Assembly (NCBI RefSeq): GCF_910592395.1
Contig: NC_088314.1
Location: forward strand, 5,394,001 to 5,458,000
DNA: 64,000 nt
Source of the DNA: Lineus longissimus
Lineage: Eukaryota > Nemertea > Pilidiophora > Heteronemertea > Lineidae
Reading direction: 5' to 3'
The notes below the pieces were generated by a model. The model was not told where the DNA came from, made no database searches, and saw nothing but the letters and a program-made list of their open reading frames with translations. Within the stretch, counting starts at the first letter, position 1, and the number at the start of each line of letters is the position of its first letter. Made by a program: the position numbers and the translations under genes. Shown here in pieces: positions 12,301 to 21,725 of the stretch.

Positions 12301-15300
12301 ATGACCGAATTTTGTAAAGATAAAATTCGGATACAAAGTCAATTAGTTAAAAAAATGCTTAGTAGTTTGCTCTCATGAGTCCAGAATAACACAGCAGATA
12401 CTTCTACGTAAAGCTGATTATAGGGATACATGAACATCTTCTTCACATGTTTCTTCCCCCCTATATTTCAGGATCCGTACTGGGTGAGTCTACTGAAGTA
12501 TTGTGTTGACAACAAGTGCTACACTGGATGTGATCTCCCAGATTGCGTCAGACCTGATGAAGCTAGCATCATGGAATCTGTGTTGGATGAGCCAGATACA
12601 GACAACGCCAGGGAGCCTATGGTTGATGAACCAGTTGGGAGTGACTGCCTTCCACAAGGTACGTGAAAGGTAAAAGTTTGAGAGCTTTTTGCTTCAAGTT
12701 AGAGGGCTTAGTAGTCCTATAGCCCTCAGAATACTCTGGGATGACGTGTCTCTTTGGGCAAGGATCTGTCAATGGAAAAGTGCTATATAAAAAGCTGAAC
12801 TTCAACTCTAACTAAATAAAGATAAATGGCTGATGATTTACAATATTTAGTCATGTCCTTTTCATTCCAGATTTGGGTGCCGTCACTCCTGAAACCAAGG
12901 CCCTCAATCGTGCTGCTGGACTGAACAAAAACGAAGTGGTAGCCAAGGGTGGCATTGACCATGTTGATGGTGCCTTAGTAGCAGAGGAACCAATTCAAGG
13001 TGGACCAAGGAGGGAGTCATCAAGCAATCCCGACATAGCCTCGACGGAAAATTCTGTCGAAAAATCGATGCCTTCTGATAAGCAATTAAGAGATTGTGCA
13101 GTGCCTGCCGCAACTTGTATTGAAGTTTCTCGGTCTACTCAGACACCCTTGATCAGCTCCGTTATTCAGCGGCTAGGAACTATCCTGCACGGTACTGGTG
13201 AAAACGCATTTACACAGACGTCCGTCTTTGGCTCAATCGTATGTAAACTTGGAACCTCCCCCGCCAGTGTCAAAGGTAAAACTAGCGCAAGTGGGATGAA
13301 CATTGGGGAAGTTGGCCTTGAACAGATAAGCTCACTCATGACAGAGCCGCCAAGTATACACAGACTGTCGTCATCTAGGCTAAAGGTGTCCTTGTTTCTA
13401 AAAAAGGGTGAACAGTTGAATGAACAATCTGTGTTAGATTCTATGGATTGCAAAACTTCAGAAAAGTCTGGTGGAAGCGATCCCAAATTGGATAGACAAA
13501 TTGGATTTGAGCCTGATGTAGATAAACTATTAGTCACTAGTACATCAGTGCCTACTCAATGTCCTGAACCCAGTTTAGAGGGAGAGCTAGATGATATGGT
13601 TGAGGCTTCAATCACTATGACATCTATCTCTAGTCCTTGTTCTAGTCTTGAACCTTCCATTGCAAGTACATCAGTGTTCACTCCAAACTGTAAACCCAGT
13701 CCTGACAATTGTCATGAATCTCATGTTACTAGTACATCAGTGAGTACTGGGGACACAGTACATTGTGTTTCTACTAGTACATCAATGAGTACGCCCTGCT
13801 CTGACCTTAGTGCTAAGCAAGATCTCAAACCTGCGAGTGTGTCTGGTGTAGGTGCTGTACCTAGTCGAGAAACTTGTTCTGAACTTGATGAACCCCTCAC
13901 TGCCAGTACTAGAGCATTAAGTCAAAAGCCTGTTGCATGTAAAAACACTGACATTGTTGCACCAGCTAATACTAGCATTCAATATGAACCTGCTGCAGGT
14001 TTCTCTCATTCTTCAAGTCCCCAAATGATTGTACAGGATGGACATGCCTTGAAAACGGATAACGTTGTCCCCTCTTTTGTGAAGCAGACTACAGAAGTTA
14101 CGAAGATAGCTGGGGTCAAGAAACCTTCAACACGTTCTGGTGATGGAAAGGGTAGAGGAAGGGCTTTGAAATTACTCGTTGAACAACATTGGATGAAAGC
14201 AAATCTACAAGATGACGAAAAACCTGGTAGGGTGAAGGAAACTACTGGTGAGAAACAATTTGTGTTGGAGGAAGAGAACGAGAATCTAAACAATGACGCA
14301 GCTCAGTTTAGTAATGATCTGTCCGAGAAATCAGAAGTTAACTTGATTGTGCCTGCAAGTGTGAATAAACCTGCTGAGGTGAAGAAGCAGGAAAAGCCAT
14401 CGAGTCCAGAACAGGACGTGATAGATGCCATGAACAGTGTTTACAAGCCACGGAAAAACAATAAAGCTAAAAGGTCCTTGAATCAACGTCCTGTGTCTAA
14501 AGATAACCCCAAAGTCTCTGGTGAAAGAGTGCATCAGAATGAAATCCCGCCAAGGTTTCAGAAATCTGGTACCTACCCTGCTTACCGGCAGCAACATGGT
14601 TTGCAGGACGACCAGTCAGTCCACCGTGAACCTCAATGGATCGAGGCTGAAGTTATTACTGAAGACGACTCTCCCGCTGAACCAGGTTCGTACCCAATCT
14701 CACGGAGGCAGATCAACAAACTTCCACCTCGTCTACAGAAGCAAGCTTTTGCTGATATGAACAATGAACAAAGAACAATTCAAGCTGAAATTATTTCTGA
14801 AAGTGTCCCAAGTGAAGTACGAATAGTAGATGACCAACAACAGGTTGAACCACTGCCAGCATCGATGTCTCAAAGGCAATTCAAGAATTTGCCACCAAGA
14901 TTGCAGAAAAAGTTTATTGCAGATAATCTACGCCAGCATCATTCAGTTCAGGGCAGTCGAGGAATGATCGAGGCAGAGCTTGTCATGGAAAATGATACTT
15001 GTACCAGGGAGGTAAACTTGGGGCATGATGGAAGTTCTTTCCAGGAAAGTGGGTCAATGTCCCAGAGACAGTACAGAAATCTTCCTCCTCATTTGCAGAA
15101 GAAGTTTATTGGGAATGTAGTTTCCAACATGCCAAGGCGAGATTTGGATTGGATCCTGAATGGGAGTCACGGGAAGATTGAGGCAAAGGTTATCACAGAC
15201 GATGGTCAGCTAGGGACAGCAGAGAAGCGAGCCAAAGTACGCCCTCCTCCGACATGGCAGGAACAGTTCAAAAAGATGCCAAGGCGTTTACAGAGAATGG

Positions 15301-16790
15301 GCCATTGTCGTTTCCATCAATGGTATTCTAGATGTGAAAATGTGAATTCAACAAATCAGCCAGAATGGGATTTGGTTGGGAATAAACAGAAAATGCCTGA
15401 GGCTACTTTTATCACTCGTGAGATTTCAGTTGGAGGAAGGAACTTGGCAGGAAAAGGTCTTCCTGGATCATACCCCTGGTCCAAAGTTGTGACATTTGAT
15501 AATGGATCAATGTCCATGACCGATTTGCAGACTGAGGAAAATAACCTTGAAGAAAATCGTTCTGTGAGACTGTGGTACCAAACTCATACATCTGATTGGC
15601 CTGGGGCTGCTTCACTTAGCAAGCCTATGAAACGTGACCCTGTTGGACAAGATTTGGACGAGGTCCGTAGGAGAGGAACTCGACGAACAAAAGAGCCTGT
15701 TATTCAAAGGGATCCTCATGTAAATTCACCATCACAATTATCTGGTGGCTCTTTTAAGCACCATGATCAGCAAAAGAAAAGATGTTTGTCTGACTGGGAT
15801 AGAAATAACGATGTCATGACAACGACACCTACTTCTCGGAAGGTTTCCAATCGTGATTTAGTCGAGCCTCGTGATGGGTGGGTTGTTGGGATGGGCAATG
15901 GGAAAGGTGGCAAGCGCTCGGCTAACAATCGAAGTGAAAGACCAGGGGCTTGGAGAGACTGCCATAACACTAACAGATCAAATGATGTGGATGTGCACTG
16001 TGATAGTTCTGAGGAGAATATTGGGAACGGTGGGAATAATTTGTCTGGCGGTAGTCAAGGTCAATGTCGGTTCAAGAAGATGCCAATTGGTTACCGGTTA
16101 GACCCCGCTGTAGCTGGAGAGAACAGGAATATTGAACATGTTGAAGAGAAAGTGTCTGCTAAACAAGGCAATCGTGACATTCCTCCATTAAGTTTCGAAA
16201 CATTTATCAAAGGTGGAGGGAAAAAGAGCAATAATAAAGATCGGAGGATGACTTCAAATTTGTTCGATGTGGAGAAAAAACAGAGTTCTAGAGGTCGGAA
16301 TTCACCGGGGCGACCTGTTCCAGAGAAATCATTGCGAAATGAAGGTGTCCAGGAAAAAAAGTTCAGTACAGACCTTTTGGAGAAAGTATTGATGAAAACT
16401 GGAAAGGTTGAACAAAAAGAGTTATTGAAATCGGAATCGTCTGCTTCGGAAAAGAAGGCGTCTGCTGTTCCTGCATTGCAAAAACCAGAGCAACGAGGCC
16501 AACATTCAGCAAATATAAAAACAAGCTCCAGCAAAAGGCAAAATTTGGCACTTGGGGCAAATGGTACTGGTGCCATTTTTCAGAAACCTTGTCTTCAGAA
16601 TGTGCCACAACCAGAGAATTCTGGCGCGACAGGTTTCGTTTCAAGAGATCTGAAAGCGACAACTCCTTTTCATGTGTCTGCAGCTGTTTCTGATTCATGC
16701 GAGAGTAGTGACTCTGATGAGGATTATCATGAGGATCAGAGGGACAGCGATGTGGTGATAGAGAGCAGTGATGAAGAATCTCTTGCTTGA
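6346..16790 (+). CDS. MOV10L1: MOV10L1 / Armitage-type piRNA-pathway RNA helicase with giant C-terminal extension
   Basis: SF1 (Upf1-like) RNA helicase; in animals it binds piRNA precursors and feeds them to PIWI proteins in germ-cell granules and at mitochondria. Coding exons: 6346-7133, 7434-7592, 7984-8175, 8286-8501, 8641-8758, 9008-9106, 9224-9521, 9795-10150, 10499-10963, 11224-11397, 11672-11929, 12158-12298, 12472-12658, 12871-16790; 2456 residues. Exon 1 holds three cold-shock/OB-like repeats ([33 protein letters not shown]). Helicase motifs are intact: GPPGTGKT (about 703), SNSAAD, DEAG (about 819), [23 protein letters not shown] (about 1026), AITRP (about 1069). CDLP near the end of exon 13 marks the usual vertebrate C-terminus. 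Start is ATG 6346, right after a leader-intron acceptor at 6324; the GTG at 6343 is not needed. The last exon is unique to this gene and described separately. Confidence 0.95.
8805..8935 (+). repeat. tRNA-derived SINE remnant in MOV10L1 intron
   Basis: A tRNA-like head (B-box-like GGGTTTGATACC at 8859-8870) is followed by the phrase CCTTGAGCAAGGTACTTTAC (8892-8911), a variant of the conserved core common in tRNA-SINEs of aquatic animals. The 3' part is degraded. The family cannot be named from sequence alone. Confidence 0.6.
8966..9021 (+). repeat. 29-bp tandem duplication of the exon 6 splice acceptor
   Basis: The pyrimidine tract and acceptor before MOV10L1 exon 6 (CACTGTTTTTCAG, from 8995) is preceded 29 bp upstream by a near copy (from 8966) in which the AG reads AT, followed by similar CTCTAATGCTCTC versus CCCTGATGTTCTC sequence. 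The upstream copy therefore lacks a usable AG and is a decayed acceptor duplicate. Confidence 0.6.
10173..10310 (+). repeat. tRNA-like SINE remnant in MOV10L1 intron 8
   Basis: An A-box-like GGCACAGTGCTTGAG and a B-box-like GTGTTTGATTCCC (10223-10235) sit at tRNA-like spacing just after the exon 8 donor. No tRNA cloverleaf is intact, so a SINE head is the better reading than a tRNA gene. Confidence 0.45.
10980..11035 (+). repeat. Fragment of dispersed ACCTCT-type repeat
   Basis: The sequence around AAACCTCCCTCAGTAGACACCTCTGTTAGCAGGACCC resembles the fuller copy at 21540-21725 in its GTAGACACCTCTGTTA phrase, on the opposite strand. It lies in the intron after MOV10L1 exon 9. Confidence 0.4.
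12659..12820 (+). terminator. Possible alternative 3' end of MOV10L1 inside its last intron
   Basis: If the donor at 12659-12660 is not used, exon 13 reads on for two codons and stops at TGA 12664-12666, giving a 1152-residue protein of conventional MOV10L1 length. An AATAAA lies at 12815-12820, 150 nt past that stop and 50 nt before the acceptor at 12870. Seen in sequence: stop and hexamer. Inferred: that they are used. Confidence 0.4.
12685..12800 (+). repeat. SINE 3'-end remnant in last MOV10L1 intron
   Basis: The phrase TTTGGGCAAGGATCTGTCAATGG and the tail AAAGTGCTATATAAAAAG resemble the 3' half of tRNA-SINEs, which typically end in a short AAAGYGCTATATAAA motif. No head is recognisable. 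It lies between the alternative stop and the AATAAA described for this intron. Confidence 0.4.
12871..16790 (+). other. MOV10L1 terminal exon: 1305-residue disordered extension with five PPRLQK modules
   Basis: One uninterrupted 3920-nt exon spliced in phase to exon 13 (CAA G joined to AT TTG). It opens with Ser/Thr-rich sequence containing repeated TSTSV-type stretches (about residues 1370-1470). Then come five modules with cores at about residues 1709 (IPPRFQKS), 1768 (LPPRLQKQ), 1824 (LPPRLQKKF), 1888 (LPPHLQKKF) and 1953 (MPRRLQRM). Each core is usually preceded by an R-Q-aromatic or similar lead-in and followed by an IEAEVIT-like segment. A decayed KKMPIGYRL occurs near 2221. Basic and Gly/Asn-rich sequence follows, then a Ser/Asp/Glu-rich acidic tail ending in SLA. 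I recognise no folded domain. The lack of stops for 3.9 kb shows it is coding; it has no early ATG of its own, which favours fusion to the helicase. Confidence 0.85.
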
Positions 16791-17422
16791 CCAGGATGAT
16801 TTTTAGAACGTCTGCTTTTATTCATTCTGAACTTCCAGCAGTATTGCCTCCATAGGCTTCGCTGCACGTTGTCTAGAAGCTTAGCAATGTTGATACATTG
16901 AGGGTCAAGATGGCTCTTGGTGAAGGTTCAAGGAACTAAAACTTCTGGCTCTTTACATCGAAACTTGAACCCAAGGTCATCTTGATTCGAACCATTTATT
17001 TCCAATGTGTTCTTTTATCTCCAATTCTTTTGGAAAATGTTTTTATTTTAAACTCTTTTAATTTCTTTGGTGCAACTTTCCAGGCAAAAGAGTCCTTGTC
17101 TAAGCCAATGCTATCTAAAACCTTTTTGAACACATGATAGCTGTTGTTCAGCTGACTGCCATTTTAAATCATCATTATGTGTTCTTCTCAAATGCTTTGA
17201 TATAGGTGTCGTCGTACTATAGGTAGGCAAGGTTATGTGTGGGAATGTATTATAATCAAGTCACGTCATCCTATTCATGCTTCCTCACAGGGGTGGGTTG
17301 AGGCCTATCCACTGCATCCAGAGTGTAGTTTTTGATGAATGCGTTGACAGTCATTGTACAATAATGGCTCAGATTCTGGTGCAATTGCTATTGATTACCT
17401 TGTTGAAATGGTCTATTTGACG

Positions 17423-17428
17423 AATAAA
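17423..17428 (+). terminator. Candidate MOV10L1 polyadenylation signal
   Basis: AATAAA lies about 630 nt after the MOV10L1 stop codon and just before the satellite. The 16791-17422 stretch is AT-rich with no coding frame and is best read as the 3' UTR. Confidence 0.55.
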
Positions 17429-17714
17429 TGTCATGATATTCTTGTTGAATTCTATTCTTGTGAGCTCTTCATTTTTGCATGCATCCCTGTCTGAATGAGA
17501 CATGATCACATACTGGAGTGTGATTTGTCCATTTGAGTCCAAGAGTTTTTAGAAAGCTTGGGAAACCAGTTGAAGACAGCTCCAGCTGTCCCCAGAAAAA
17601 AGGCAAACACAGTCCCTCTGACATCTTGCAGAGGCCTATCTGGCTGAAGGATGTATCCAGGTTGTCCCAGTTCAAGGAATGCAAGGCTTCATCTGGCATT
17701 TCAAATCTGCTGTT

Positions 17715-20700
17715 AGAAGTCAGTAGGTTGTTCTCCAGCTTTTCGAGGTGTCACATAAGACAGTAGGTTGTTCTCTAACAAGATTGAGATGCACCACATG
17801 AAGGCCTAGCCATGGTGTCCTGAGAGTCCGTAGGTTTTACTCAAGAAGAACGAGGTGTATTGTACCAAAGCCTAGTTATTCAGGGCGCATGTCTCAAAAG
17901 ACGGTAGGCTGCATTCTCCAACAGGGATGGGCTCTGCCACATGGAGATCGAGCTATTCATGGTGTCCTTAAAGACGTTGGTTGCACTCCAAGAAGGACGA
18001 GGTGTACCCTATGAAGGCCAGCTAGTTATTCAGGGCGCATGTCTCAAAATACGGTAGGCTGCATTCTCCAACAGGGATGGGCTCTACCACATGGAGACCG
18101 AGCTATTCATGGTGTCCTTAAAGACGTTGGTTGCACTCCAAGAAGGACGAGGTGTACCCTATGAAGGCCAGCTAGTTATTCAGGGCGCATGTCTCAAAAT
18201 ACGGTAGGCTGCATTCTCCAACAGGGATGAGATACACCACATGGAGACCGAGCTATTCATGGTGTCCTTAAAGACGTTGGTTGCACTCCAAGAAGGACGA
18301 GGTGTACCCTATGAAGGCCAGCTAGTTATTCAGGGCGCATGTCTCAAAATACGGTAGGCTGCATTCTCCAACAGGGATGGGATACACCACATGGAGACCG
18401 AGCTATTCATGGTGTCCTTAAAGACGTTGGTTGCACTCCAAGAAGGACGAGGTGTACCCTATGAAGGCCAGCTAGTTATTCAGGGCGCATGTCTCAAAAT
18501 ACGGTAGGCTGCATTCTCCAACAGGGATGGGATACACCACATGGAGACCGAGCTATTCATGGTGTCCTTAAAGACGTTGGTTGCACTCCAAGAAGGACGA
18601 GGTGTACCCTATGAAGGCCAGCTAGTTATTCAGGGCGCATGTCTCAAAATACGGTAGGCTGCATTCTCCAACAGGGATGGGATACACCACATGGAGACCG
18701 AGCTATTCATGGTGTCCTAAAAGACGTAGGTTTTACTCCAAGGACTAGGTGTACCCTGTGAAGGCCAGCTAGTTATTCTCCAACAGGGATGGGATACACC
18801 ACATGGAGACCGAGCTATTCATGGTGTCCTAAAAGACGTAGGTTGTACTCCAAGAAGGAAGAGGTGTACCATATGAAGGACAGATAGTTATTCAGGGCGC
18901 ATGTCTCAAAAGACGGTAGGCTGCATTCTCCAACACGGATGGGATACACCACATGGAGACCGAGCTATTCATGGTGTCCTAAAAGACGTAGGTTGCACTC
19001 CAAGCAGGACGAGGTGTACCCTATGAAGGCCAGCTAGTTATTCAGGGCGCATGTCTCAAAAGACAATAGGCTGTTCTCCAACATGGATGGGCTGTACCAC
19101 ATAAAGGCCTCGCCATTCATTGTGTCCTGAAATACTTTAGGTTGTGCTCTAAGAAGGACGAGGTGTACTATTTGAAGTCCTTTTTATTCTGGGTGCATGT
19201 CTCAAAAGACAGTACGAGGTTCTTCAACAAGGATTGGGTGCACACCATGGTGCACCACATGGAGGCCTCGTTATACAGTGTGTCCTGAAAGAGAGTACAT
19301 TGTAGGTTGTACTCCAATAAAGACGAGGTGTACTGTATGAAGTCCTACTCATTCAGGGTGTCCCAAAATACAAGAGGTTGTTCTCTGACAATAACGAACA
19401 TAATGGATAAAGAGGCACCTTTTAGTGTGTCTAAAAAGACACAAGGTCAATCTCCAACAAAGCATGAGATGTACTTGATGAAGTGGAAGCTATTCGATGT
19501 GTCTCAGAGGACAGCAGGATGTTCCCTGAACAGCATGGAATGTACTCTATGAAGGCCTAGCTACTCAGTGTGTCCTGAAAGACGTAGGTTGTGCTCCAAC
19601 GAGGACGGGATGTACTGTACGAAGGCTCAGATATTCAGGGTGTCTCAAAAACAGTAGGTTGTTCTCCAACAAGGACAAAGTAAATAGAGGTAGCCAGGAT
19701 GTTCTCTGACAAGTTTGAGATAAAATGAATGCACAGCACACCAGGGCCTACTGTCTTAGGCTGAGCTATCATCTCACCATGCTTGTAAAGACAGGAACAT
19801 CGTACTTGGCCGTCTCTTCTATACAAGGGCCTAACGAAAAATATCATGGATTTGCCGTTGTAAAATCAGAATTGTAACAGCTTGGTTGTGACAGTGTCTA
19901 GGACGAGTGAAGCCGCCTGGTAACTACTATTCAAGTCTTGGACACTGTAGCAGCTACTGTCATCAGATTGGTTGTGACATGATGAGATGTACTGGAAGCT
20001 ATTATTTTAGGGTGTCCCAAAAGACAGTAGGTTGTTCTCCAGCAAGGAGGAGATACACTGGATGAAGTAGATGTAATTTGATGTGTCCTAGAGGAAAGTA
20101 TGTTGTTCTCCTCAAGGACGAGGTGTACTGGATGAAGTGGAAGATATTCTGGGTGTCCCGAAGGACAGTATGTTATCCTCCGACAAGGATGAGATGTACT
20201 GTATGAAGTGGTAGCGATGCAGGGTGTCTCAAAATAGAGTAGGTTGTTCTCCAGCGAGGATGAGATGTACTGGGTGTTGTGCTAGCTATACAGGGTGTCC
20301 AAAAAGACAATAGGTTGCACTTCATCAAAAATGAGATGCACTGGATGTTGTTGGATAGTAATTTACTGTGTCCTAGAAAACAGCAGGTTGTTCAAGGACG
20401 ATGCACTGAACGAAATGAAAGCTATACAGTGTGTCCCAGAAGACTGAGCTGAGATGCACTTGATGAAGTGGTAGCTATGGGAGGTGTCCTCAAAGACAGT
20501 AGGTTGTTCTCCAACAAAGAACAAGATGTACTGGATGACATGGTAATTAGTCAGGATGTCCCAAAAGACAGTAGGTTATTCTCTAACAAGGACGAGATAT
20601 ACTGGATGAGGTGGATGGTAGCTATCCAGGGTGTCCCGAAAGACAGTATGTTGTATTGCAAGGATGAGAAGTACTGCATGAAGTGGAAGCTATTCAGAGT

Positions 20701-20830
20701 GTCCCGAAAGACAGAATGTTGTTCCCCGACAAGGAGAAGATGTACAGGATGAACTGGTAGGTAGTCAGGGTGTCCCAAAAGACAGTACATGTAGATACGT
20801 CTCCAACAAGATCTGATCTACTGTCTAGGT
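17715..20830. repeat. 3.1 kb satellite of ~72-75 bp monomers
   Basis: The array repeats a monomer with the landmarks TATTCAGGGTGTCC, AAAAGACAGTAGGTTGTTCTCC, AACAAGGACGAGATGTACTGG and ATGAAG, at 72-75 bp spacing, about forty copies. Divergence is higher at both edges, and the right end decays near 20,800. The open frames inside it (for example 20468-20752) are repeat-derived and not believed to be genes. It sits between the 3' ends of MOV10L1 and FAM120. Confidence 0.92.
17881..18780. repeat. Higher-order repeat: 150-bp dimers within the satellite
   Basis: The phrase CAGGGCGCATGTCTCAAAA starts at 17881, 18031, 18181, 18331, 18481 and 18631, exactly 150 bp apart. Each unit is two diverged monomers (a CAGGGCGCATGTC half and a CATGGTGTCCTTAAAGACG half). 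Consecutive dimers are almost identical, while the two halves of a dimer differ substantially. Shorter or diverged copies continue at 18893 and 19043, again 150 bp apart. Confidence 0.92.
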
Positions 20831-21013
20831 GCTTACAGGTTGTGCCAGAATAAATGCAATCCTGGTCCCAATGGGGGCCAGAAGTGTGCCAGGTGGAATG
20901 CACATGCAGCATGTCTACAAGGTGTCTCAGATTGGAAGGACTGATCAACTACATGGTTTTACTGTACATCAACTTCATGAACCAACAAACACAGTTTTTA
21001 ACTTTTAACAAAA

Positions 21014-21019
21014 TTTATT
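21014..21019 (-). terminator. Distal minus-strand AATAAA
   Basis: TTTATT on the plus strand, i.e. AATAAA for minus-strand transcripts, just past the satellite. It would end a very long FAM120 3' UTR or a separate non-coding transcript. The hexamer alone is weak evidence. Confidence 0.2.
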
Positions 21020-21539
21020 TTAATTCTTGATACCAAAGTTAACATAATTTGTCATTTCGAACCTAACAACACATTCCTCTTTTATTTCCTAATCAAATGA
21101 ATACTGAAATCATACATTCTTTGCCCACGAAAACAAGGTGAGAAATGGCTAGGGGCCATTGTGCTCACCTGTAGCAAGGAACATGGCTCCCATGTGCAAA
21201 ATGTACATAACAGAAGCTGTGCTACAGGTGAGTTAAAATCAAGACAAATAGTAGTCAAATCAAGAGACATGATGGAGTCTTAGCATTCTACAAGATGACC
21301 TATACCACAACAAGGAGCTTATAGCACATACTCAACAAGTTAGCGAGATCAGGTCAACAAGCAGGAGGCGGTGAGGTCAAGAGCCTCGAGTGCTGAATAT
21401 GTACACATTGGGTTCAGTTATGACACAGGTGACACTTTTGGCAAGTAACTTAACTGCAACTACCGGACATCATTTGAATGATTTCAAATGATGGTGCCTG
21501 TGCTGGGGCAGCATAACGCTATTCAAATTGTGGAATAGG

Positions 21540-21725
21540 AGTACAGAAGAACCTCTATTTTAGGAACACCCTTTGGACTTACAATGCTGTCTTGAAAGGT
21601 GTCCTGATTATAGAGGTCAAATAGTATAGAAACGACCCATTATGGACCAAAATCACTTTCCCTCATCGAGAGGAAATCCTATTAACAGAGGTGTCTACAA
21701 GGTTAGGTCCCAGTGTACCTTGTGG
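21540..21725. repeat. Dispersed repeat, ACCTCT-rich family
   Basis: The block from GAACCTCTATTTTAGG to GTCCCAGTGTAC has internal reiteration of AGAGGT and GTGTCC phrases and resembles a repeat type seen widely in animal genomes. A fragment occurs at 10980-11035. The class cannot be assigned by eye. Confidence 0.5.

Noticed and set aside
16091-16698. Minus-strand frames of 161 and 111 codons opposite the MOV10L1 last exon
   Set aside because: Antisense shadows of a long coding exon; no splice or family support.
12873-16790. Separate gene downstream of MOV10L1
   Set aside because: The exon lacks an early ATG, has a consensus acceptor at 12870 and matches the phase of exon 13. Kept as a possible refutation rather than the main model.
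19307-20752. Plus-strand frames of 81 and 94 codons with DSRLFSNKDE-type repeats
   Set aside because: They are translations of satellite monomers whose length varies between 72 and 75 bp, so no frame persists along the array.
17715-20830. CRISPR-like array or repeat protein gene
   Set aside because: Units are head-to-tail whole-monomer repeats with no unique spacers, the DNA is animal, and open frames inside break and shift between copies. It is a satellite.
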